Shown here: piece after piece, positions 1 through 4,917 of the stretch
Position numbering within the stretch: position 1 is the stretch's first letter
Layout: every line of letters begins with the position of its first letter
DNA from: Spirochaetaceae bacterium
GTDB lineage: Bacteria; Spirochaetota; Spirochaetia; Treponematales; Breznakiellaceae
Direction of reading: 5' to 3'
NCBI GenBank assembly: GCA_031267955.1
Contig: JAIRYB010000028.1
Coordinates: 1-8,863 of the forward strand
DNA length: 8,863 bases
Translations under genes and position numbers: made by a program
Notes under the pieces: model-generated
Database searches by the model: none
The model's input: only the letters and a program-made list of their open reading frames with translations
Told to the model about the DNA's origin: nothing

Positions 1-44
1 AATATAAAGTGCCTTATCAACAACCTCTGGTAGAGGACGCCGAT

Positions 45-101
45 GGTCAGATTCCCTAGATGATACATCCATCCCTTTCGGTCAGATTTTTGAATGATAC
101 A
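45..101. mobile_element. Probable end of an IS21-type insertion sequence (two subterminal repeats)
   Basis: Two direct copies of a 22-23 bp sequence lie at 45-67 and 80-101. Both begin GGTCAGATT and end ATGATACA, and a 12 bp spacer separates them. Read on the minus strand each copy begins TGTATCAT and ends ATCTGACC. Short repeats in multiple copies inside an end that terminates in TG/CA are typical of IS21-family elements, whose transposase binds them. The outer copy ends in CA at 101, so the element body should lie to the left, outside the window. Positions 1-44 would then be element interior; they contain a small hairpin (CCTCT 24-28 with AGAGG 32-36) and an open frame at 3-59 ending in TAG, too short to identify. 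Family assignment is inferred from repeat style alone, since no transposase is visible. Confidence 0.5.
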
Positions 102-107
102 CTACGG

Positions 108-202
108 GGGGGTCTAATACCCAAGAACCCGCACACCGGTTCGCGGGGGAGCCTCAGGGGCGGTTCAATTCCCTGCCACTGATGGTGGGGTAGCAGACCC
201 CC
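108..202. repeat. Nested palindromic structure closed by an 8 bp helix, unknown element
   Basis: GGGGGTCT (108-115) is perfectly complementary to AGACCCCC (195-202) and encloses three further inverted repeats in series. These are CCCGC (128-132) with GCGGG (143-147), CAGGG (155-159) with CCCTG (171-175), and CCAC (176-179) with GTGG (185-188). The arrangement is a closed multibranch fold, as in a small structured RNA or a compound palindromic repeat. It begins six bases after the putative insertion-sequence end and precedes the terminator of the minus-strand operon. No open frame of note crosses it. A T-loop-like GGTTCAATTCC (162-172) is present, but there is no acceptor or anticodon arm to make a tRNA. 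I do not recognise the family, and the transcribed strand is undetermined. Confidence 0.45.
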
Positions 203-213
203 AGTATAAAATG

Positions 214-237
214 AGAAAAGTCCGTAGGACTTTTTCT
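214..237 (-). terminator. Intrinsic terminator, probably bidirectional
   Basis: AAAAGTCC (216-223) pairs with GGACTTTT (227-234) around the 3-base loop GTA, and a T-rich run follows on the plus strand (231-240). Read on the minus strand the hairpin ends in TTTTCT and is followed by more T-rich sequence. It lies 70-90 bases downstream of the stop codon of the minus-strand AAA+ gene, so its likely job is to end the leuCD-thioesterase-AAA transcript. The symmetrical A/T flanks would also stop transcripts arriving from the left. Confidence 0.65.
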
Positions 238-245
238 TCTCGAAC

Positions 246-279
246 GAAGATACCCCGTTGCTCTGCGGCGGGGTTCTTC
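246..279. repeat. REP-like palindrome
   Basis: On the plus strand CCCCGTTGC (253-261) pairs with GCGGCGGGG (265-273) around loop TCT, giving nine pairs of which two are G-T. The outer arms GAAGA (246-250) and TCTTC (275-279) extend the inverted repeat. The two wobble pairs make the fold stronger in plus-strand RNA than in minus-strand RNA. A C-rich/G-rich hairpin followed by TTCTTCATT resembles the dispersed repetitive extragenic palindromes that accompany RAYT (IS200-like tyrosine) transposases in many bacteria; that link is from memory. It sits 27 bases after the AAA+ stop codon, so it may also act as a transcript-end stabiliser or first terminator hairpin for that gene. Confidence 0.5.
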
Positions 280-306
280 ATTGGAATGCGCGGAAAATTG
301 GGCGCC

Positions 307-2067
307 TTACCTTTCGCCCAGCAGGGCCTTGTATTCCTGTATGTCCTTGACAATCTTGCCGCGTTCCAGATTGCGGAAACGTTTGGGGATCATTTCCTTG
401 GAAGTACATTCCAGCACCGCGACCAGGTTTTGCAGCTCTATCTCGTGGGGATAGGCCGGCGGCACAAAATCGCCCAGGGTTTCTTCCATGTCTTCCCTGT
501 CAACAAAAGTCCTGTTCGCCATGGCCGCCCGGAGTTTGGCCCGGATAAGGACCGCTTCCAGGTCCGCGCCCGAAAATTCGTACTTGAACTTTTTGAACAG
601 CTCGGAAATTGAAAATTTTCTGATGGAAAGATCGAGTTTGCGTACCAGGGTATCGAACAGGGCTTCCCGGTCGGTTTCGGTGTCGGGGTAGAAGAGGGCC
701 AGGTGTTCCTCGGCGCGGCCCTGGCGTTTCAGGTCTATGGGGATAAGGTCCGGGCGGCAGGTGATGAGGAACCAGATGATCTTGCCCCGGTATTCGGTGT
801 TGCCCATAAAACTGGCTATCTGGGCAAACACGCGGTTGCTGGTCCCCGAATCGCCTTCCTGGTCGCGGCTGCCCAGGAAGGCGTCGGCTTCGTCTATCAT
901 CACGGCCACGGGCGACATGGAATGGAGTATGTTAAGCACCCGCTCCAGGTTCGATTCGGTGACGCCCTGCCACTTGGAACGGAAATTCCCGAACTTGACC
1001 ATGGGGATGCCGATCTCCCCGGCAAAGGCGCTTACCATAAAGCTTTTCCCGGTACCGACCGGCCCCGAAATCAGGTAGCCCATGGGAAGCACATCGAGCC
1101 GGCCAAGCTTGATGGCCCGGGCGGCGTTCTTGAATCGTTTTTTTACAAAGTCATGGCCCGACACATAGGAAAGGTCGTGGACCGTGTCCATAAATTCAAG
1201 GAGGCCTACCGCCTCGTTTTCTATGGTTTCCTTTTTCCGCCTCCGCAAATAGTCAAGGGAAAGTATTTTCTTTTCGGCAAAACTTTCCGACACCAGCCGG
1301 TCCAGATTCATCAGGTTAAGGCCGCTCGTAATTGCCGCGACCCGCTCCGGGTTAAGGCCCCTTTCCAGGAGCAGCTTTCCCTCCTGTTCCTTGAAACGCA
1401 GGAAGCTTGCGCGTATGGCTTCGTCGGGAAAGGGGACCGGCACCTTTACCACCGAAGGGGCTCCCACAAGCCGCGGCGAAATATCCGCCAGGTTTTCCGT
1501 CAGAAGGATGATGGAAATGTCCCCCTCGGTAAAGGAAGGATCGTTGGACCAGCGGTTAAGCGTAACCAGGCGGTAGCGGTCTTCTTCGGAAAGCCGGGTA
1601 AGTTCCCCGGCCGGCACTATGGTTTCCGCGTAGTCGATGATAAGTACCATGCGGCAGGAACCTTTCCTGCCCTTGGCGGCGTTTAACAGAAAATATTTTT
1701 CAAGGTAGTAGAAACTCTTTTCCGGCTCGACCGCGAAGAAATCTTCGCTTTGATCCTCCGGGAATTTTTCTCCCATTACCTGCCGGTACTCCCCGGACAT
1801 TTCCGGAAGGCAGAACGTAACCCCGCTTGACCTGTCATAAAACGCGATAATGTCCCGGTTTCCGAATATAATCTCGGATATATACTCCTGAATGCGCGTA
1901 AAGACAAACTGGTCTTCTTTTTTCCGGTGCGGCAGGTAGTCCCGTATGTTTCCGTGGAGTATATAAAGATTCGCCGTTTTGGACCGGTACTTGTTGGCAA
2001 GCTCCTGCGCCCAAACAGGCAGAATACGGATAAAACCCTCGTCTTTGTGGATAAACTGTTCCTGCAC
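307..2067 (-). CDS. Two-module AAA+ ATPase, Ycf46-like, role unknown
   Basis: This encodes 586 residues. The C-terminal half is a complete AAA+ domain: Walker A GPVGTGKS (335-342), a pore-loop-like SKWQG with Trp366, Walker B VMIDEAD (389-395; Asp392, Glu393), a sensor-1 region LITCRPD (434-440) with Cys437 where Asn is common, a candidate arginine finger at Arg451, and the C-lid motif SGADLE (499-504). The N-terminal half (about 15-225) has no Walker A but keeps a Walker-B-like LIIDYAE (142-148) and a sensor-like LLTENLADISPRL (188-200), so it reads as a degenerate AAA module. Tandem degenerate-plus-active AAA is the layout of cyanobacterial Ycf46-type proteins. The protein is probably cytoplasmic: I see no signal peptide or membrane segment. 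The start is GTG at 2067 with a G-rich site (2073-2078) just upstream; the frame is open back to the thioesterase stop without an ATG, GTG or TTG I would prefer. It is the last gene of the leuC operon. Substrate and function are unknown. Confidence 0.85.
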   Translation of the reverse strand: MQEQFIHKDEGFIRILPVWAQELANKYRSKTANLYILHGNIRDYLPHRKKEDQFVFTRIQEYISEIIFGNRDIIAFYDRSSGVTFCLPEMSGEYRQVMGEKFPEDQSEDFFAVEPEKSFYYLEKYFLLNAAKGRKGSCRMVLIIDYAETIVPAGELTRLSEEDRYRLVTLNRWSNDPSFTEGDISIILLTENLADISPRLVGAPSVVKVPVPFPDEAIRASFLRFKEQEGKLLLERGLNPERVAAITSGLNLMNLDRLVSESFAEKKILSLDYLRRRKKETIENEAVGLLEFMDTVHDLSYVSGHDFVKKRFKNAARAIKLGRLDVLPMGYLISGPVGTGKSFMVSAFAGEIGIPMVKFGNFRSKWQGVTESNLERVLNILHSMSPVAVMIDEADAFLGSRDQEGDSGTSNRVFAQIASFMGNTEYRGKIIWFLITCRPDLIPIDLKRQGRAEEHLALFYPDTETDREALFDTLVRKLDLSIRKFSISELFKKFKYEFSGADLEAVLIRAKLRAAMANRTFVDREDMEETLGDFVPPAYPHEIELQNLVAVLECTSKEMIPKRFRNLERGKIVKDIQEYKALLGER

Positions 2068-2133
2068 GGTTTCCCCCCGTCCCGCTACAAGTATAGGCCA
2101 CCGGGTACGGAAAAACCAGAGGCCGCGGCGCGG

Positions 2134-2556
2134 TTACAGGCTAAATTCCCGGTCCGGCGGGAGCATGTGTTCGGAAAGCAGCTTTTTTTTGCCGTCAGGA
2201 AGCGGGGCGCTCTTTTCCTCGCCAAAATTATAATAGACAATCACAGCGCGGCCCTTCGCGCATAAACGGCCGGACTGCCAGGCCTCATGGTAAATGGTAA
2301 AGGATTTATTGCCGATTTTTTCGATCCATGTTTTTATTTCCGTGTCCGCGCGCAGGTACATCTGGGCCACAAAATCGTAATCGGTGTGGACCAGGATGAG
2401 GGGGAAATTTTCCCTGGACGGTATTTTTTCGCGGGAGACAAAGATGTCGAAAAGGGGATTCCGCGCCAGCTCGAACCAGAGCGCCAGAGACACATTGTTG
2501 ATATGCCCCAGGGTGTCGGCATCGCCAAAGCGGGGGGTAATGGTAACGGTAAACAA
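2134..2556 (-). CDS. Hotdog-fold acyl-CoA thioesterase, 4HBT/YbgC type
   Basis: This 140-residue protein is the usual size for a single hotdog domain of the 4-hydroxybenzoyl-CoA thioesterase superfamily, which hydrolyses acyl-CoA thioesters in the cytoplasm. The N-terminal signature FGDADTLGHINN (10-21) matches the family active-site segment, and Asp14 corresponds to the catalytic aspartate of the 4HBT enzyme. A helix rich in aromatic residues (LALWFELAR, 24-32) follows, as expected for the central hotdog helix. The start is TTG at 2556, supported by an excellent Shine-Dalgarno GGAGGC (2562-2567) five bases upstream. The gene begins 40 bases after the leuD stop and ends 66 bases before the AAA+ start, consistent with co-transcription. 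The acyl substrate cannot be told from sequence, because YbgC-like members act on anything from short-chain to aromatic acyl-CoAs. Confidence 0.85.
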   Translation of the reverse strand: MFTVTITPRFGDADTLGHINNVSLALWFELARNPLFDIFVSREKIPSRENFPLILVHTDYDFVAQMYLRADTEIKTWIEKIGNKSFTIYHEAWQSGRLCAKGRAVIVYYNFGEEKSAPLPDGKKKLLSEHMLPPDREFSL

Positions 2557-2561
2557 GCGCT

Positions 2562-2567
2562 GCCTCC
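2562..2567 (-). promoter_or_regulatory. Ribosome binding site fixing a TTG start
   Basis: GGAGGC on the minus strand lies five bases before the TTG at 2556. No ATG exists nearby in frame, and the conserved FGDADTLGHINN segment begins only ten codons in, so this site decides in favour of the TTG start of the thioesterase. Confidence 0.7.
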
Positions 2568-2596
2568 AAAAACTGTTTTGCTGCTTTGCCTAAATT

Positions 2597-3121
2597 CTAA
2601 TAATGGGAGGCGGCATATTCAACCCAGCCGCCCGCTTCTACCAGGGTTTTTTCGAAGCTTTTAAGGGCAAAAGGGATTATCTTTTCCGTATTTCCGGATT
2701 TAAAGGCCAGGGCCTGTTTTTCCATATCCACAAAGAGTTCCGTGTCCTTCCCGGCAAATTCCCTGAAAAGCCCGTCGACGGTTTCGGGCGGCAGTTCGCA
2801 GGCGATCATGCCGCAGTTGTACATATTCTGCCGGAAAATCCGGGCAAAACTCTCGCCGACAACGATGTTGATACCGTTAAGTTCCAGCACCCAGGGCGCG
2901 TGTTCCCGGGAGCTGCCGCAGCCGAAGTTCGCCCTGGACAGGATCGCCCCCTTGCCGGAAAGGTCCCGGTCCAGGTCAAAGCCCGCAAGCCTAAGGTCTT
3001 CCAGGATATAGGGCTTTAGGGCTTCCTTGGAATTTTCCGTTAAATATTTCGCCGGAATAATTTCATCGGTATTGATATCGTTCCGGTCAAGAAATAAAAC
3101 TTTTCCCCCGAATTCTTTCAT
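2597..3121 (-). CDS. leuD: 3-isopropylmalate dehydratase small subunit (LeuD family)
   Basis: This is the small, swivelling subunit of the aconitase-family hydro-lyase that in leucine synthesis converts 2-isopropylmalate to 3-isopropylmalate. From the ATG at 3121 it has 174 residues. An in-frame TTG at 3142 would add seven residues, but it overlaps the Shine-Dalgarno region, and GGAGGAG (3125-3131) is ideally placed for the ATG. Family landmarks are DINTDEIIPAKYL near the N terminus and GCGSSREHAPW in the middle, the latter being the conserved substrate/phosphate-type loop. The length fits the short LeuD type that pairs with about 420-residue LeuC proteins. The specificity loop reads YLTE, unlike the YLRT of archaeal homoaconitase and the YLVY/YLVM of archaeal isopropylmalate isomerase, so the true substrate may differ. 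It follows leuC by 27 bases. Confidence 0.88.
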   Translation of the reverse strand: MKEFGGKVLFLDRNDINTDEIIPAKYLTENSKEALKPYILEDLRLAGFDLDRDLSGKGAILSRANFGCGSSREHAPWVLELNGINIVVGESFARIFRQNMYNCGMIACELPPETVDGLFREFAGKDTELFVDMEKQALAFKSGNTEKIIPFALKSFEKTLVEAGGWVEYAASHY

Positions 3122-3124
3122 AGT

Positions 3125-3131
3125 CTCCTCC
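3125..3131 (-). promoter_or_regulatory. Ribosome binding site for leuD
   Basis: GGAGGAG on the minus strand ends three bases before ATG 3121 (five from the GGAGG core). A second, nearly identical GGAGGAG copy lies just upstream (3134-3140), overlapping the rejected TTG start. The duplicated site may raise leuD translation or help coupling to leuC, whose stop is nine bases upstream of the duplicate. Confidence 0.65.
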
Positions 3132-3148
3132 GTCTCCTCCAAAGCGTG

Positions 3149-4438
3149 TCAGATCTTCCCCAGGTCCGAGGGGCTCGCGATGCTGCCCGCGACAGCCGTA
3201 GCCGCGGCGGACGCCGGACTCATCAGATGCACCATGCCGCCCTTTCCCATGCGGCCGAAAAAATTCCGGTTCGTGGTAGAGGCGCAGACCTCGGTTTCCG
3301 CAAGCACGCCGTTCGACATGCCAAGGCACGCGCCGCAGGTAGGGTTGGTAACGCAGAAACCCGCGTCCATGAAAACGCCGATAAGCCCTTCCCTGAGCGC
3401 CTGGGCGTAAACAGCGGGGGTCGCCGGCGATACGATTCCCCGTACCGTGGGGGCAACTGTCCTGCCTTTAAGCACGGCCGCGGCTTCCCGCAGATCTTCT
3501 ATGCGCCCGTTGGTGCAGGACCCGATATAAACCTGATCGACCCTGGTCCCCCTGAGGCTCGCGACGGTCTTTACTTGGTCCGGCTTGTAATTTACCGTCG
3601 CCAATGGTTCAAGCGCCGCGCAGTCGATGTCCGCGACAGCGGCGTAGGGCGCGTCGTCGTCGCTTTTCCATTTAGAAAAATCCCCGAGCGCCTCTTCTTT
3701 GGAGGCGTAATCTTCCCTGATAAAAGGCCAAAGATAGTCAACAGTAATACTGTCGGGCATACAGATGCCGGAAGTCGCCCCGGCTTCCACCGCCATGTTG
3801 CAGATAGTCATGCGGCCTTCCATGCTCATTTCTTCGGCCGCCCTGCCGCGGAATTCCATAACCTTGTCGGTAGCCCCGGCAACGCCGATCCGCGCAATCA
3901 CCGCGAGAATAATATCTTTGGGATAAACGCCCTTTCCGGGCGCGCCATTCAGATTGACGCGGATGGTACCGGGCTTTTTGAAGGCGCACACGCCCTTGAG
4001 TATGCCTACCTCCATGTCCGTGGTCCCGACTCCGGCGGCAAAGGCGCCGAAAGCCCCGTGGGTGCAGGTATGGCTGTCCCCCATGATCAGGGCGAAGCCG
4101 GGCCGCACAAACCCCTTTTCCGGGAAGATCGCGTGGCATACGCCGTTCCGGCCTATGTCGAAAAAGTCCATGATACTGTGCCGCCCGGCCCAGTCCCGCA
4201 GTACCTTTCCCTGTTCCGCTGTTTTTGAATCTTTCGCGGGGCTTACATGGTCAATTACCGCCTTGATTTTGGAAGCGTCGAAAACCCTGTCCATCCCCCG
4301 CGCGGCAAGATCGTTTATGGCAAGGGGCGTGGTAATCTCGTGGCAGAATACCCGGTCAAGCCTCAGCACCCAGGTATCTTCCGCGGGCCTGTCCACGACA
4401 TGAGTGTCAAAGATCTTTTCCGCCAAAGTCTTCCCCAT
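3149..4438 (-). CDS. leuC: 3-isopropylmalate dehydratase large subunit (LeuC family)
   Basis: This 429-residue catalytic subunit carries the [4Fe-4S] cluster for dehydration/rehydration of a 2-hydroxydicarboxylic acid, canonically isopropylmalate in leucine synthesis. The three cluster cysteines are visible: Cys308 in GSCTNGR (306-312) and Cys368 and Cys371 in NPTCGACLG (365-373). Other family landmarks are GDSHTCTHGAFGAF (120-133), GVGTTDME (137-143 region) and STTNRNFFGRMG (387-398). The length matches the shorter, archaeal-like LeuC type, not the roughly 470-residue proteobacterial form. ATG at 4438 follows AAGGAG (4445-4450) by six bases. It heads the operon, and a strong promoter lies about 93-122 bases upstream of the start. 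No leuA, leuB or ilv gene is in the window, so related activities (homoaconitase, dimethylmalate or citramalate-type dehydratase) remain possible. Confidence 0.9.
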   Translation of the reverse strand: MGKTLAEKIFDTHVVDRPAEDTWVLRLDRVFCHEITTPLAINDLAARGMDRVFDASKIKAVIDHVSPAKDSKTAEQGKVLRDWAGRHSIMDFFDIGRNGVCHAIFPEKGFVRPGFALIMGDSHTCTHGAFGAFAAGVGTTDMEVGILKGVCAFKKPGTIRVNLNGAPGKGVYPKDIILAVIARIGVAGATDKVMEFRGRAAEEMSMEGRMTICNMAVEAGATSGICMPDSITVDYLWPFIREDYASKEEALGDFSKWKSDDDAPYAAVADIDCAALEPLATVNYKPDQVKTVASLRGTRVDQVYIGSCTNGRIEDLREAAAVLKGRTVAPTVRGIVSPATPAVYAQALREGLIGVFMDAGFCVTNPTCGACLGMSNGVLAETEVCASTTNRNFFGRMGKGGMVHLMSPASAAATAVAGSIASPSDLGKI

Positions 4439-4464
4439 AAGATTCTCCTTCTGCCCGTAAATCG

Positions 4465-4475
4465 CAGTATTACTG
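4465..4475. promoter_or_regulatory. Short palindrome in the leuC leader, possible operator
   Basis: CAGTA-T-TACTG is a perfect inverted repeat with a single central base, located in the 5' untranslated region between the predicted start of transcription (about 4524) and the leuC ribosome binding site (4445-4450). A one-base centre suits protein binding to DNA better than an RNA hairpin. No leader peptide rich in leucine codons and no T-box-like motif was found. The regulator is unknown. Confidence 0.25.
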
Positions 4476-4530
4476 TCGCCTTAAACCGGGTAATTCCGTC
4501 CGTGTTTTTTCAAACCATGCAACGCGTATC

Positions 4531-4560
4531 AGTATACTTAAAGCCGGGAAGCCCTGTCAA
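4531..4560 (-). promoter_or_regulatory. Sigma70-type promoter of the leuC operon
   Basis: On the minus strand, perfect -35 TTGACA (4555-4560) is followed after 18 bases by -10 TATACT (4531-4536). This places transcription start near 4524 and gives leuC an untranslated leader of roughly 85 bases. It is the only strong promoter seen upstream of the four minus-strand genes. Confidence 0.75.
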
Positions 4561-4590
4561 TGTCACGCAGGGTACGCGCAAGGGATAGGA

Positions 4591-4720
4591 GGGGGCGCGG
4601 AGCGCGCCACCGCAGGGCCGGCCGGAGGGGCGGCCCGAGGAGGCCGGAGCGGGTACCGCGGAGCCCCGGATAGCCCGGTCCCCGCCGGAGGCGGGGATGC
4701 GCCCATCGCCATACGGCGAT
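4591..4720. repeat. G+C-rich cluster of hairpins, likely a dispersed repeat element
   Basis: This stretch holds a series of strong inverted repeats. They are GGCGCG (4594-4599) with CGCGCC (4603-4608) around GAG; GGGCCGGCC (4615-4623) with GGGCGGCCC (4628-4636) around GGAG, one mismatch; CGGG (4650-4653) with CCCG (4665-4668); CCCCGCC (4680-4686) with GGCGGGG (4690-4696) around GGA; and ATCGCC (4705-4710) with GGCGAT (4715-4720) around ATAC. The heptamer GCCGGAG recurs at 4621, 4643 and 4684. Base composition is clearly more G+C-rich than the A+T-rich promoters on each side. No credible coding frame is seen. It resembles the modular palindromic repeats scattered between genes in some spirochaetes and deltaproteobacteria, as I remember them. 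A structured RNA read on the plus strand is the alternative. Confidence 0.5.
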
Positions 4721-4855
4721 GTCTTATAATCCTTTCCTTACAGCGCGGGCCTGAAAGGACTGATGCGCCCTGATTGCACAGAAAAATCGCCGTAATGTGC
4801 GATTGCGGGAAAACACGCGGTATCGCCGCCGCAGGATTGAGGGCAGCGCGCTATC
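4721..4855. other. Remainder of the leuC-paaK intergenic region
   Basis: No gene is seen here. An imperfect hairpin pairs ATTGCACA (4773-4780) with TGTGCGAT (4796-4803), with one G-T pair and a 15-base loop. CCTTTC (4731-4736) can pair with GAAAGG (4753-4758). TATAAT occurs at 4725-4730 without a matching -35. The stretch may carry regulatory sites for the divergent genes, but I cannot assign any. Confidence 0.3.
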
Positions 4856-4884
4856 TTGCCAAATTCCGGGGGAAAGTATATAAT
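4856..4884 (+). promoter_or_regulatory. Sigma70-type promoter of the phenylacetate-CoA ligase gene
   Basis: -35 TTGCCA (4856-4861) and perfect -10 TATAAT (4879-4884) are separated by 17 bases. The predicted transcription start near 4891 leaves a short leader of about 27 bases, containing GAGGGA (4908-4913) four bases before the ATG. Confidence 0.7.
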
Positions 4885-4917
4885 CCTATGTACTGATATA
4901 AAGAAACGAGGGATTTT

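Noticed and set aside
3..59. C-terminal tail of a coding frame ending in TAG
   Set aside because: Only 18 codons are visible, they match no family I know, and they overlap the repeat of the putative insertion-sequence end; noted but too weak to call a gene.
151..180. tRNA T-arm-like GGTTCAATTCC
   Set aside because: There is no acceptor stem directly after it and no D or anticodon arm before it. The base pairing belongs to the nested palindrome at 108-202.
178..190. Hammerhead ribozyme core
   Set aside because: CTGATG is present, but the needed CTGANGA, GAAA and cleavage-site arrangement is absent.
108..202. Cobalamin riboswitch
   Set aside because: CCTGCCACTG and a nearby GGTTCAATTCC recall the B12 core, but the B12 box and the 5' conserved segments are missing, and no cobalamin gene follows on either strand.
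703..1686. Long plus-strand open frame opposite the AAA+ gene (327 codons)
   Set aside because: It is antisense to a protein with clear motifs, its translation has no recognisable domain, and it has no ribosome binding site. High G+C codon use leaves few stops on the opposite strand.
3122..3142. Longer LeuD starting at TTG 3142
   Set aside because: The seven extra residues would be encoded by the duplicated GGAGGAG ribosome binding sequence, and ATG 3121 has ideal spacing and fits the family N terminus.
3146..4228. Long plus-strand open frame opposite leuC (360 codons)
   Set aside because: Same reasoning: leuC has all its Fe-S cysteines on the other strand, and the shadow frame shows no family features.
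4725..4730. TATAAT as a second promoter of the ligase gene
   Set aside because: No -35-like hexamer lies 16-18 bases upstream, and a much better promoter lies at 4856-4884.
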